From the NCBI RefSeq assembly GCF_947496855.1, contig NZ_CANMED010000001.1, positions 310,001 to 374,000 on the forward strand: a stretch of DNA of 64,000 nucleotides. Reading direction: 5' to 3'. Under the pieces are notes generated by a model. That model searched no databases, was not told where the DNA came from, and saw nothing but the letters and a program-made list of their open reading frames with translations. Each line of letters starts with the position of its first letter. Position 1 is the first letter of the stretch. Source of the DNA: an uncultured Aquimarina sp. Lineage in GTDB: Bacteria; Bacteroidota; Bacteroidia; Flavobacteriales; Flavobacteriaceae. Shown piece after piece: positions 1 through 7,936 of the stretch. Position numbers and translations under genes: made by a program.

Positions 1-83
1 TGGGAAAAAATACACCTAATAGACAAGAGTTTATTATAGAGAATCTTAAAGTAGAGTTAGATACTGTAGAAGAAGAATTATAA
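1..83 (+). CDS. parE: DNA topoisomerase IV subunit B, C-terminal end (partial)
   Basis: The last 27 residues of an open frame that enters from outside the window, starting GKNTPNRQEFI and ending VEEEL before a TAA stop at 81-83. This tail looks like the end of Bacteroidota ParE, the ATPase subunit of topoisomerase IV, which separates replicated chromosomes. The identification rests on the short tail plus the neighbour: parC starts 28 bases downstream on the same strand, the usual parE-parC order. The domains that would prove it lie outside the window. Confidence 0.7.
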   Translation, partial: GKNTPNRQEFIIENLKVELDTVEEEL

Positions 84-111
84 GGATACAAAAAGTGCCC
101 CGGAAAAAGGT

Positions 112-2793
112 ATGGATATAGAAAACGAAAACGAAGAACTACATAATGAGTTAACTCCTGAGGAGCATCAGCCTCAAGAAGTGATTACTAAGGTTACCGG
201 AATGTACAAGGATTGGTTTCTGGATTACGCATCCTATGTAATCTTGGAACGAGCAGTGCCATCAATAGAAGATGGGCTGAAACCAGTTCAACGTAGAATT
301 CTACATTCTATGAAAGACTTAGATGATGGTAGATATAATAAGGTGGCGAATATTGTAGGACATACAATGCAGTACCATCCACATGGTGATGCTAGTATTG
401 CAGATGCAATGGTGCAGATTGGGCAAAAAGATCTGTTGATTGATATGCAAGGTAACTGGGGTAATATACTCACTGGTGACCGAGCAGCAGCTTCTAGGTA
501 TATAGAAGCACGATTATCTAAGTTTGCATTAGATGTAGTATATAATCCTAAAGTAACGGATTGGCAATTATCCTATGATGGAAGAAAAAAGGAGCCGATT
601 AATTTACCTATAAAATTTCCATTATTATTAGCACAAGGAGCAGAAGGAATTGCAGTAGGGCTGAGTACTAAAATTCTACCTCATAATTTTTTAGAATTGA
701 TAGATGCTTCTATTAAGCATTTACAAGGTAAACGGTTTACAATTTTACCAGATTTTCCTACTGCAGGAATTGCAGACTTTACTAATTATAGTGATGGTAA
801 TCGTGGAGGTAAAGTTAGGGTACGTGCTAAAATTTCTCAATTAGACAAGAACACGTTGGTTATAAGTGAGATACCTTTTTCTACTACAACTTCTAGTTTA
901 ATAGACTCTATCCTAAAAGCTAATGAAAAAGGTAAGATAAAAGTAAAGAAAATAGAGGATAATACAGCGGCAAAAGTAGAGATACTAGTTCATCTTCCTG
1001 GTGGTATTTCTCCAGATAAAACTATTGATGCATTATATGCTTTCACTAGTTGCGAAACTTCAATTTCCCCACTCGGTTGTGTAATTGAAGATAATAGTAG
1101 ACCTAATTTTATAGGAGTCTCAGAAATGTTAAGGCGCTCTACCGATCACACCGTAGAATTGCTTAAAAAAGAATTAGAAATTCAGTTAAATGAATTACAG
1201 GAGCAATGGCACTTTGCATCATTGGAAAGAATTTTTATCGAAAATCGTGTTTATCGCGAAATTGAAGAAGAAGAAACCTGGGACGGAGTTATAAAGGCAA
1301 TTGATAAAGGTTTACAGCCACATATAAAACATTTAAAACGAGCTGTTACCGAAGAAGATATTGTTCGTTTAACGGAAATTAGAATTAAAAGAATCTCGAA
1401 ATTTGATATTGATAAGGCGCAACAGAAGATTGACGCTTTAGAAGAGGATATTGCTCAAGTAAGACATCATTTAGCACATCTTATTGAATATGCTATATCT
1501 TATTTTAAGAGATTGAAAAGTACTTATGGTAAGGGATGGGAGCGAAAAACTGAAATAAGAATTTTTGATGACATTGAAGCAACTAAAGTAGTTATCAGAA
1601 ACACCAAGCTCTATGTAAATCGAGAAGAAGGATTTGTAGGGACATCACTGCGTAAAGATGAATATGTAACAGAATGTTCTGATATAGACGATATTATTTG
1701 TTTTACTGCAGATGGTAAACTTATGATTACTAAAGTCGATGCTAAAACTTTTGTCGGGAAAAATATTATTCATATTGCGATATTTAAAAAGAAAGATAAG
1801 CGTACAATTTATAATATGATTTATCAAGATGGTAGAGGAGGAGCGGCTTATGTAAAGCGATTTGCAGTTACTGGAGTAACAAGAGATAAAGAATACGATT
1901 TAACACAAGGAAAAAAAGGTTCTAAAGTTATTTATTTTACTGCTAACCCTAATGGAGAAGCAGAAGTGATAGCTATTTTTCTGCGTCAAGCAGGAAGTGT
2001 TAAGAAACTGAAGTTCGACCTTAATTTTTCTGACCTTTTAATAAAAGGAAGAGGTGTAAAAGGAAATATTGTTACTAAATATAATATCAAGAAAGTAGAG
2101 CTAAAGGAGCAAGGGGTTTCTACTTTAAAACCTCGTAAAATATGGTTTGATGATACTGTGCAACGATTGAACGTAGATGGAAGAGGAGAGTTGCTCGGTG
2201 AGTTTAAAGGAGAAGATCGTTTATTGATAATTAATCAAAAAGGGATAGCAAAAGCTATTGTTCCTGAAATCACAGTACATTTTGATTCTGATATGGTGGT
2301 GCTGGAGAAATGGAAACCTATGAAACCTATTTCTGCTATTTATTGGGATGGAGAAAAAGAAAAGTATTATGTTAAACGATTTTTAGTTGAAAATGGAGAT
2401 CGCGAAGAGGTGTTTATTTCGGATCATCAGAAGTCATTTTTAGAAATTATCTCTACGGATCATAGGCCTGTTGCAGAAATAATATACAATAAGTTAAGAG
2501 GGAAAGATCAGAAACCAAATGATGAAATAAGTTTAGAAGATTTTATTTCGGTAAAAGGTATTAAGGCACAAGGAAACCAACTTACCACAGAGAAAGTAAA
2601 GCAAATAAATTTATTGGATTCATTGCCTTATGAAGAACCCGAAGAATTACCTGCAGAGGAAATAGAAGTTGTAGGGGAAGAAGATGTAGTATCAGTAAAT
2701 CCTCAGGAATCTACCGATGCCTCAGCCTCTAAGGATATAAATTTAGATAATAATGATTCTGATCCCGACGGGGAACAAGCAACTCTGTTTTAA
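112..2793 (+). CDS. parC: DNA topoisomerase IV subunit A
   Basis: Breakage-rejoining subunit of type IIA topoisomerase. Residues about 25-480 form the winged-helix and tower region. The catalytic tyrosine is Tyr130 in SRYIEARLS, preceded by the conserved Arg129. A beta-pinwheel-like C-terminal region spans about 520-800, followed by an acidic tail rich in Glu, Asp and Ser. The 893-residue length fits Bacteroidota ParC, and I choose ParC over GyrA because a parE end sits directly upstream. The quinolone-region motif reads HPHGDASI, so Ala94 occupies the position of E. coli GyrA Ser83. It is probably co-transcribed with parE, and a long imperfect hairpin plus a T run at 2842-2913 is a likely terminator. 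Confidence 0.93.
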   Translation: MDIENENEELHNELTPEEHQPQEVITKVTGMYKDWFLDYASYVILERAVPSIEDGLKPVQRRILHSMKDLDDGRYNKVANIVGHTMQYHPHGDASIADAMVQIGQKDLLIDMQGNWGNILTGDRAAASRYIEARLSKFALDVVYNPKVTDWQLSYDGRKKEPINLPIKFPLLLAQGAEGIAVGLSTKILPHNFLELIDASIKHLQGKRFTILPDFPTAGIADFTNYSDGNRGGKVRVRAKISQLDKNTLVISEIPFSTTTSSLIDSILKANEKGKIKVKKIEDNTAAKVEILVHLPGGISPDKTIDALYAFTSCETSISPLGCVIEDNSRPNFIGVSEMLRRSTDHTVELLKKELEIQLNELQEQWHFASLERIFIENRVYREIEEEETWDGVIKAIDKGLQPHIKHLKRAVTEEDIVRLTEIRIKRISKFDIDKAQQKIDALEEDIAQVRHHLAHLIEYAISYFKRLKSTYGKGWERKTEIRIFDDIEATKVVIRNTKLYVNREEGFVGTSLRKDEYVTECSDIDDIICFTADGKLMITKVDAKTFVGKNIIHIAIFKKKDKRTIYNMIYQDGRGGAAYVKRFAVTGVTRDKEYDLTQGKKGSKVIYFTANPNGEAEVIAIFLRQAGSVKKLKFDLNFSDLLIKGRGVKGNIVTKYNIKKVELKEQGVSTLKPRKIWFDDTVQRLNVDGRGELLGEFKGEDRLLIINQKGIAKAIVPEITVHFDSDMVVLEKWKPMKPISAIYWDGEKEKYYVKRFLVENGDREEVFISDHQKSFLEIISTDHRPVAEIIYNKLRGKDQKPNDEISLEDFISVKGIKAQGNQLTTEKVKQINLLDSLPYEEPEELPAEEIEVVGEEDVVSVNPQESTDASASKDINLDNNDSDPDGEQATLF

Positions 2794-2841
2794 ATTAGAG
2801 ATAGCGTTATACTTTAAGGGTGTAAAATTTAGAAAAAAGAA

Positions 2842-2913
2842 AACCTATCTTTTTCAGTGTTTTATTTTATACCAAACATATTTTTTTAACCTGAAATAAT
2901 GGTAGGTTCTTTT
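2842..2913 (+). terminator. Imperfect long hairpin with T tract after parC
   Basis: The left arm at 2842-2857 (AACCTATCTTTTTCAG) pairs with the right arm at 2891-2908, which runs CTGAAA through GGTAGGTT. The loop is about 33 bases and CTTTTT follows. It begins 49 bases after the parC stop. It is longer and looser than a textbook terminator, so termination is inferred from position and the T run. Confidence 0.5.
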
Positions 2914-3429
2914 TCGTATTTATTTGTAATACTTATAGATTTGAAAATTTAGTTGTATTGAGTATGTCAAAGCATCAAAGCACTTAAGTTGACTGTGTTT
3001 TCTTACATATGGTTGTAAGGTGTTGATTTGTAGTTATATTGTGTGGAGTACTGAAACTATTTTCTAAAAACAAAACGACTCTGCGTCTTATAAGAGACAC
3101 AATTGTTTTGGGCGTACCACAGTTTTATTATAAAATTTATATGTGATCACAAGGTTGTGCTTGTGGTTTATACTGAGTGAAATCGAACGGCTACAATTCC
3201 TCATGCTTTGCCATAAAAAGGCTCAGGTTGCGGTATTTTTTACTACAATTCCTTACACAAAACAAAAGGAAATTTGTAGTGCATCTTATCTTTTGTAGCA
3301 ATTTTGTCTAATTGAATGGTAGCTTAAGAATGCAGAAACAACCAAGTAGCTTTTTACGCACTTTATTTTATTGAAAAAACGATAAAATTCTTCTTTAATT
3401 TACATTCCAAACCAAATCAAAAATTTAGA
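2914..3429. other. Intergenic region parC to GH5-like gene, no gene seen
   Basis: No convincing coding frame or RNA gene. It holds a nested inverted repeat at 3071-3110 (outer arms CAAAAC and GTTTTG, inner arms GTCT and AGAC), a 10-base palindrome TGTGATCACA at 3142-3151, and at 3172-3190 a copy of the degenerate intergenic motif CTGAGNGAANTCGAA. That motif also appears beside the GIY-YIG gene near 36.9 kb. Confidence 0.5.
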
Positions 3430-4863
3430 ATGAAAATCTTAACCGCGTTTATTTGCTTTTTTTTCTGCGCTCAACTCTCAGCACAACGATCTAAAAAACC
3501 TTGGTCTAATCCGGAAAATTATAAAGAAGAGGTTATTGAATCGATAAAAAATAGCCCTCAGATAATCCATCCTGAGCTATATTTTAATAAAAATGAATAT
3601 ATTCATACGGATAAAAATAAAATGGATATCAATTCTAAAATAACAAGTGATTCTTTTGTAAACGGAATAAATATTGCCTGGGTAAATTTTGGTAAAGATG
3701 TTGGATTGGATCCAGATTTTCAGACTCAATACCATCCGGATATGGAAAAATTCAATGAGATTATGACTGCTGTATCAGATGCGGGAGGAAATGTAATACG
3801 ATGGTGGTATCATACCAATGGTTCTACAAACCCAGTTTTTGATGATGATAAAAAAGTTACTGCAAATCCAGCTTTTTTTTATGATGATATAAAAAGTATA
3901 TTGGATCTAGCAGCTTCCAAAGATTTAAAAATACAAATATGCTTATGGTCTTTTGATATGTTAAAAGATCAATGGAATGTGGATGCAGCGGCAAATAAAA
4001 AATTACTTACGGAAGAAATATATTTTCAATCTTATATTGATAATGCATTACTACCATTGGTAAATGAAATAGGAGATCATCCAGGATTGTATGCATGGGA
4101 GATATTCAACGAAGCAGAAGGAATGACTGTTGAATACGGAAATCATTGGGCTGGATTTATCGAACGAGTATCGATAGTAGATGTGCAAAAGTTTATTAAT
4201 AAAACTGCAGCAGCTATAAGAGCAGAACAGCCAAACGTAAAAATCACTAATGGAGCACTTGGTTTTCTGACTTCTATTGATGATCAGGAAAAAGGGTATG
4301 AGAATTTATATTCTGATGAAAAATTAAAGGAAAAAGGAGGCGAAGAAAAAGGATATTTGGATTTCTATAACATACACTATTATAATTGGGCCGGTATGGA
4401 TGGTTCACCATTTCATAATGAGTATAATCCTGAAAAATTAGACAAAGAAGCTGTCATAGCAGAATATTATCCCGATGATACCTTTGGGGTGAGTTCGGTA
4501 GATATGATAATATCTCTTATGCAAAACGGATGGCACGGATCATTACTTTGGTCATGGACAGATAGATCTTGGGATGTTATGGAGCCAATTATAGCTAGCG
4601 CTACAGACTATATATTGTCTGTAGAGGAGAATGATTATAATGGTGTTCGTATATATCCTAATCCTACTAAAGGGGTAGTGAATATTATAGGATTAGAATT
4701 GGAGTCAGAGGTAACAATTGAAATTATAGACCCTACTGGGAAAGTTGTAAAAAAACAATTGTATAGCCCTGCTACCGAATCAATTGATATTTCTAATGTT
4801 GCTAAAGGGGTGTACTATATAAATTTCGGTAACAAATTATCGAAAATGATTTTAAAACTTTAG
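3430..4863 (+). CDS. Secreted GH5-like glycoside hydrolase with T9SS sorting domain
   Basis: Exported TIM-barrel glycosidase of the cellulase/mannanase (GH5) type. Residues 1-19 are a signal peptide ending in LSAQ. The barrel runs from about 60 to 395. Glu228 in IFNEAEG matches the acid/base position and Glu345 in AVIAEYYP is the likely nucleophile, with LLWSWTDRSW on the last strand. Residues about 405-477 form a T9SS type A sorting domain opening at Tyr409-PNPT, so the mature protein should be displayed or released outside the cell. The substrate cannot be read from the sequence. It stands alone, without SusCD genes or other CAZymes beside it. Confidence 0.82.
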   Translation: MKILTAFICFFFCAQLSAQRSKKPWSNPENYKEEVIESIKNSPQIIHPELYFNKNEYIHTDKNKMDINSKITSDSFVNGINIAWVNFGKDVGLDPDFQTQYHPDMEKFNEIMTAVSDAGGNVIRWWYHTNGSTNPVFDDDKKVTANPAFFYDDIKSILDLAASKDLKIQICLWSFDMLKDQWNVDAAANKKLLTEEIYFQSYIDNALLPLVNEIGDHPGLYAWEIFNEAEGMTVEYGNHWAGFIERVSIVDVQKFINKTAAAIRAEQPNVKITNGALGFLTSIDDQEKGYENLYSDEKLKEKGGEEKGYLDFYNIHYYNWAGMDGSPFHNEYNPEKLDKEAVIAEYYPDDTFGVSSVDMIISLMQNGWHGSLLWSWTDRSWDVMEPIIASATDYILSVEENDYNGVRIYPNPTKGVVNIIGLELESEVTIEIIDPTGKVVKKQLYSPATESIDISNVAKGVYYINFGNKLSKMILKL

Positions 4864-5170
4864 TTTATTATTAGTAAAACTTTGTTTTGAAAAGGTGCGC
4901 AGCAACGAACTTACTCTCGGGTCATGCGGTTTCTAAAATAGATAATTAGGGCTCGTATTGATTTTAGATTATCATTGTTCCTGGAGCCTTATTTCTGAAT
5001 TTGAAAAATATTGTTGGTTTAATGCCTCAGTTTTAAACGAGGATCATTTATCCGATATAAATTATGAAAGTTAAAATTAATTCAAGACAACATTTTTATA
5101 TATTTGATTTTTAATTAATTAAATAGCATTTAGTGAAGTTTTTGTTTAATAGCAAGAGAGATGTGCATAT
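4864..5170. other. Intergenic region, possible 42-codon coding remnant
   Basis: Lies between convergent genes. The only thing seen is an open stretch at 4946-5074 without a start codon. It translates to a protein-like peptide (WSLISEFEKYCWFNASVL, then further acidic and polar residues) before TAA. It could be the tail of a lost gene or chance; 42 codons without a stop is not rare in AT-rich DNA. Confidence 0.25.
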
Positions 5171-5749
5171 TTAAGATTTCTTAACAAATTTAGTCAAGAT
5201 CACAATATGCTGACCACTCACTTTGCCTTCTATATGCTCGGGGTTATCGTGTACTAAAGAAATATTACGAACAGCTGTACCTCTTTTAGCAGTGAAATTA
5301 GCGCCTTTCACATTCAGATCCTTAATAAGTACAACACTATCTCCTGATTGTAGTGTAGCTCCATTAGAATCCATATGTTTTACTGTAGTTCCTTCATCCT
5401 CGCCTTCTCCTGTAACTTTTGCCCAAGTTAAAACATCCTCTTCGAGGTATAACATGTCCAGGAGATCTTGTGGCCAACCTTCAGAACGTAATCGAGTAAG
5501 CATTCTCCAAGCTATTACTTGTACACCAGGAACCTCGCTCCACATACTGTCATTAAGACATCGCCAGTGATTAGTATTCATTGTTGATGGATCTTCTATT
5601 TGTCCTTTGCAAGTTACACACACTAAAATACTAGAGTCTAACCCTACATTAGGAGATTCAGGAATATCATATACTGATGTGTTCTCGGCAGTATTACACA
5701 GTTCACATGAGGCTCCACTTCGGTTTTGTAGTTCTTTTAATTTACTCAT
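5171..5749 (-). CDS. phnA: PhnA/YjdM-type zinc-ribbon protein
   Basis: A 192-residue protein with an N-terminal zinc-ribbon region (Cys15, Cys18, Cys44, Cys47) and a C-terminal PhnA domain, about 122-192, containing SGDSVVLIKDLNVKG. The family was named from the phosphonate operon of E. coli, but its members are not established phosphonate-cleaving enzymes and the biochemical role here is unknown. No phosphonate genes are nearby. It follows the terC-family gene on the same strand after 67 bases, so co-transcription is possible. Confidence 0.85.
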   Translation of the reverse strand: MSKLKELQNRSGASCELCNTAENTSVYDIPESPNVGLDSSILVCVTCKGQIEDPSTMNTNHWRCLNDSMWSEVPGVQVIAWRMLTRLRSEGWPQDLLDMLYLEEDVLTWAKVTGEGEDEGTTVKHMDSNGATLQSGDSVVLIKDLNVKGANFTAKRGTAVRNISLVHDNPEHIEGKVSGQHIVILTKFVKKS

Positions 5750-5816
5750 TTGTTTTATTCAATAAGTGAGGTGACTTTTATTGGTTTTCGCAAAAATGCG
5801 ATATTTTTTTAAAATC

Positions 5817-6623
5817 CTAATTATTTTGTCCGCTCAGTTTTCCTTTCTTCCGAAGTTTAAAATTGACAAACTCTACAAATAAAGAAAATGCAATTGTAAA
5901 ATAAAGGTATCCTTTTGGTATCGTTCCAACTTCTGAATCAAATATCTGAAGATGTGCTAAATGAGCAGCTTCAGCAATTAACATAAATCCAATTAGAATC
6001 AAAAACGAAAGGCCAAGAATCTGAATAGAAGGGTGTTTATTTACAAAGCGACCTACTGGTGTAGCAAAGGCCATCATGATCAAAACAGAAATAACTACAG
6101 CAATGATCATTATAATCAAAGCATCAGTAGGGTTATCACTTAATCCATTAGTCATACCAACAGCTGTAAGTATAGAATCAAACGAGAATACTACATTAAT
6201 CAACGTAATCTGTAAAATCGCTTTGGATAATGAACTAGAACTCTTCTCTTTTATTTCCTTCTCTTCTTCTCCTTTTTCGTCTACTTTTTCATGAATTTCA
6301 TGAACACTTTTATAAAGTAAAAATATTCCACCTCCAAATAGTATTAGTGATTGTCCGCTAATTCCAGCTTCTACCCAAGGTAGATTAATATGCCAGAAAG
6401 GAGCTTCCATAGCCACAAGTAATGAAATACCAAAAAGTAATACAATACGCATAACCATGGCTAACAGCAAACCGATATTAGTTGCTTTCTTCTGTTCTTC
6501 ATTAGGTAACTTACTTGAAGCGAGTGAGATGAATATGATGTTATCAATACCAAGAACAATTTCAAGAAATGTCAATGTTAACAAGGCAACCCAGGCATCG
6601 GCGGTTGTGAAAATTTCAAACAT
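5817..6623 (-). CDS. TerC-family integral membrane protein
   Basis: A 268-residue polytopic inner-membrane protein of the TerC/Alx family, linked in other bacteria to tellurite resistance and to manganese or other metal efflux. The two signature acidic helices are present: LEIVLGIDNIIFISL (Glu21, Asp27) and VVFSFDSILTAVG near residue 150. A charged cytoplasmic loop rich in Glu and Lys lies at about 108-130. Its ATG shares one base with the stop of the upstream lipoprotein gene (TAATG), so the two are probably translationally coupled. The metal specificity is not known. Confidence 0.88.
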   Translation of the reverse strand: MFEIFTTADAWVALLTLTFLEIVLGIDNIIFISLASSKLPNEEQKKATNIGLLLAMVMRIVLLFGISLLVAMEAPFWHINLPWVEAGISGQSLILFGGGIFLLYKSVHEIHEKVDEKGEEEKEIKEKSSSSLSKAILQITLINVVFSFDSILTAVGMTNGLSDNPTDALIIMIIAVVISVLIMMAFATPVGRFVNKHPSIQILGLSFLILIGFMLIAEAAHLAHLQIFDSEVGTIPKGYLYFTIAFSLFVEFVNFKLRKKGKLSGQNN

Positions 6624-7000
6624 TATTTTATTTTTTTTGCAGTTCCTCTTTGTTTATTCTTTTTAGCACCTACTAATCCATATTCAAAAGTATAGGTGTT
6701 TTTATCAGTAGTCAATATTTTCATATGAATTGCTTTTTCCTCGGCCATGTTTTTTGGATGCAATTTTTTTACGACATACTCGCAGTCATTAATCCAACGA
6801 ATACTAGCTGTATCAATTTTGCCTTGGAAATAATCTATTTCAATGGAGTCATTACGAACAAATGTTGTTTTAGCTAGTTCTCCATTAAGATAGGTTTCAA
6901 ACTCAAAAGTTCCAGTTTGAAAATCAGTACAATTGCGATCTTGCTGATAACAACTCGCAAAGAATATAGAAACAAGTAATAAAAAAGCGAATCGCTTCAT
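6623..7000 (-). CDS. Small lipoprotein upstream of terC-family gene
   Basis: A 125-residue protein with a lipoprotein signal peptide. The lipobox is FASC with Cys17 as the lipidated residue. The mature part is a small beta-rich domain containing GTFEFETYLNG and TYTFEYGLVG. I recall homologues in Flavobacteriaceae carrying the mistaken name DNA topoisomerase IV, but nothing in this sequence supports a nucleic-acid function. It overlaps the terC-family start by one base, so the two products may act at the same envelope site. Function unknown. Confidence 0.75.
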   Translation of the reverse strand: MKRFAFLLLVSIFFASCYQQDRNCTDFQTGTFEFETYLNGELAKTTFVRNDSIEIDYFQGKIDTASIRWINDCEYVVKKLHPKNMAEEKAIHMKILTTDKNTYTFEYGLVGAKKNKQRGTAKKIK

Positions 7001-7078
7001 AGGATAATAATAAAGATAAACGAAAATAAATCTATTTCAACAGATTTAACAGCAATGGGAAGAAAATTATTGAGTTTT

Positions 7079-7561
7079 TTAGTTTTTATAGGTGTCAAAA
7101 GTACCATCCTTATAGAAAAATACAATTTGATTAATTTCTTTATTACTAGCAACATTATGAATGATCTGTTTTTCTTTATTGATATCAACGATGTCAGAGA
7201 TATCATTTTGAACTTCAGGTTCGGGTAATGAGAATAAATCTTGTTCTGATTCAGTAACGTTTGAGGTTGAGATAGGAGAGGGAATAGCTGTTGGAATTGG
7301 AGTAGATAATTCTTTAGGGGATTCAATTTCTTCGGATTTAGGAAATGTACCTTGGCCGTAAAGTAACCAGTATAATTCAGCTTCAGGATATGCTTCTGTT
7401 ATTTTCATAACAAAATCAAGACTAGGCTTGTTTCTACCTGAAAGAATGTGAGAAATCGAAGAACGTCCTACGCCCATAGCATCTGCAAATCCAGATGCCG
7501 AAACATGATAAAATTTCATGATTTCTTGTATTCTTTTTCCAAAAGCAGTAGTGTTTACCAT
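7079..7561 (-). CDS. HTH (XRE/Cro-type) transcriptional regulator, probable autorepressor
   Basis: A DNA-binding regulator of about 160 residues. I choose the ATG at 7561 (MVNTTAFGKRIQEIM) instead of the longer frame to 7639, because the longer version adds 26 residues translated from the operator region. Residues about 8-66 are a Cro/CI-type helix-turn-helix (SASGFADAMGVGRSSISHIL). Residues about 76-125 are a Pro/Ser/Glu-rich linker, and the C terminus is a short domain with IVFFYKDGTF. One 16-bp palindromic operator overlaps its start codon, another covers a -7 element, and four more lie upstream, so autoregulation is likely. Such regulators occur in flavobacterial chromosomes outside phages. 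Confidence 0.82.
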   Translation of the reverse strand: MVNTTAFGKRIQEIMKFYHVSASGFADAMGVGRSSISHILSGRNKPSLDFVMKITEAYPEAELYWLLYGQGTFPKSEEIESPKELSTPIPTAIPSPISTSNVTESEQDLFSLPEPEVQNDISDIVDINKEKQIIHNVASNKEINQIVFFYKDGTFDTYKN

Positions 7562-7637
7562 TGTAAACGAGTTTAATGTTGTAAGTTGATTACAAAGGTA
7601 AACAATTCGTTTGTAACATTGGTTTACATTTGTAATC
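7553..7637. promoter_or_regulatory. Operator triplet 1 with repressor promoter
   Basis: Three 16-bp palindromes of the form GTTTAC-N4-GTAA(A/T). They are 7553-7568 GTTTACCATTGTAAAC (spans the repressor start codon), 7588-7603 (reverse orientation, reads GTTTACCTTTGTAATC on the minus strand) and 7622-7637 GTTTACATTTGTAATC. Starts are 35 and 34 bp apart. The middle site contains the minus-strand -7 element TACCTTTG at 7593-7600, about 32 bases from the start codon, so a protein bound here should block the repressor's own promoter. Confidence 0.72.
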
Positions 7638-7811
7638 AATGGAGTATGAACACAATAGTAGTTTAAACTATTGCTCTAAATAAGTTAATTTTAATCATTG
7701 AAAATAAGATAGTTAAATACGTTACTTAATTAACTACTTATAGTTGTGAAATTTTTGACATTACTTGGTATAATACTGTTTACTATATTAAACAAATAAG
7801 AACCGGGGATT
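7638..7811. other. Spacer between the two operator triplets
   Basis: An AT-rich spacer of 174 bp with no gene. It holds a palindromic stretch at about 7657-7675, with arms AATAG and CTATT around GTTTAAAC. No perfect TAnnTTTG element was found for the rightward gene. Confidence 0.4.
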
Positions 7812-7875
7812 GTTTACATGTGTAAATTAGCAATGTTTACAGATGTAACACTTGTCTTGGTTTACATATGTAAAA
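7812..7875. promoter_or_regulatory. Operator triplet 2 upstream of M14 peptidase gene
   Basis: Three more copies of the same motif, all in the plus orientation: 7812-7827 GTTTACATGTGTAAAT, 7835-7850 GTTTACAGATGTAACA and 7860-7875 GTTTACATATGTAAAA. Starts are 23 and 25 bp apart, close to two helical turns. They end 61 bases before the M14 gene start. The invariant GTTTAC half-site in all six copies of the region argues for one cognate protein, most simply the adjacent HTH regulator. Confidence 0.68.
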
Positions 7876-7936
7876 ACTAAAGTAATTGTTATGAATCTTC
7901 AGTAAACAGTAGTAATTTAGACGTTTTAATTAGCTT

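Noticed and set aside
112..2793. gyrA instead of parC
   Set aside because: The preceding ParE-like tail and the divergent HPHGDASI motif favour topoisomerase IV.
3142..3151. TGTGATCACA as a CRP site
   Set aside because: CRP half-sites need a 6-base spacer; here they abut. It is kept only as a short palindrome.
5223..5570. 115-codon open frame opposite phnA
   Set aside because: It lies entirely on the antisense strand of a gene with clear zinc-ribbon and PhnA motifs and has no protein-like features.
6623..7000. DNA topoisomerase IV-like label for the small lipoprotein
   Set aside because: I recall such names on homologues, but the protein is a 125-residue lipoprotein with no topoisomerase motif.
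7755..7774. E. coli-like TTGACA and TATAAT hexamers
   Set aside because: They are only 8 bases apart, not 16-18, and Bacteroidota use the TTTG / TAnnTTTG type of promoter, so this is chance.
7079..7875. Prophage immunity region
   Set aside because: The repressor and triple operators suggest it, but no integrase, Cro, excisionase or structural phage gene is nearby, and the neighbours are ordinary chromosomal genes.
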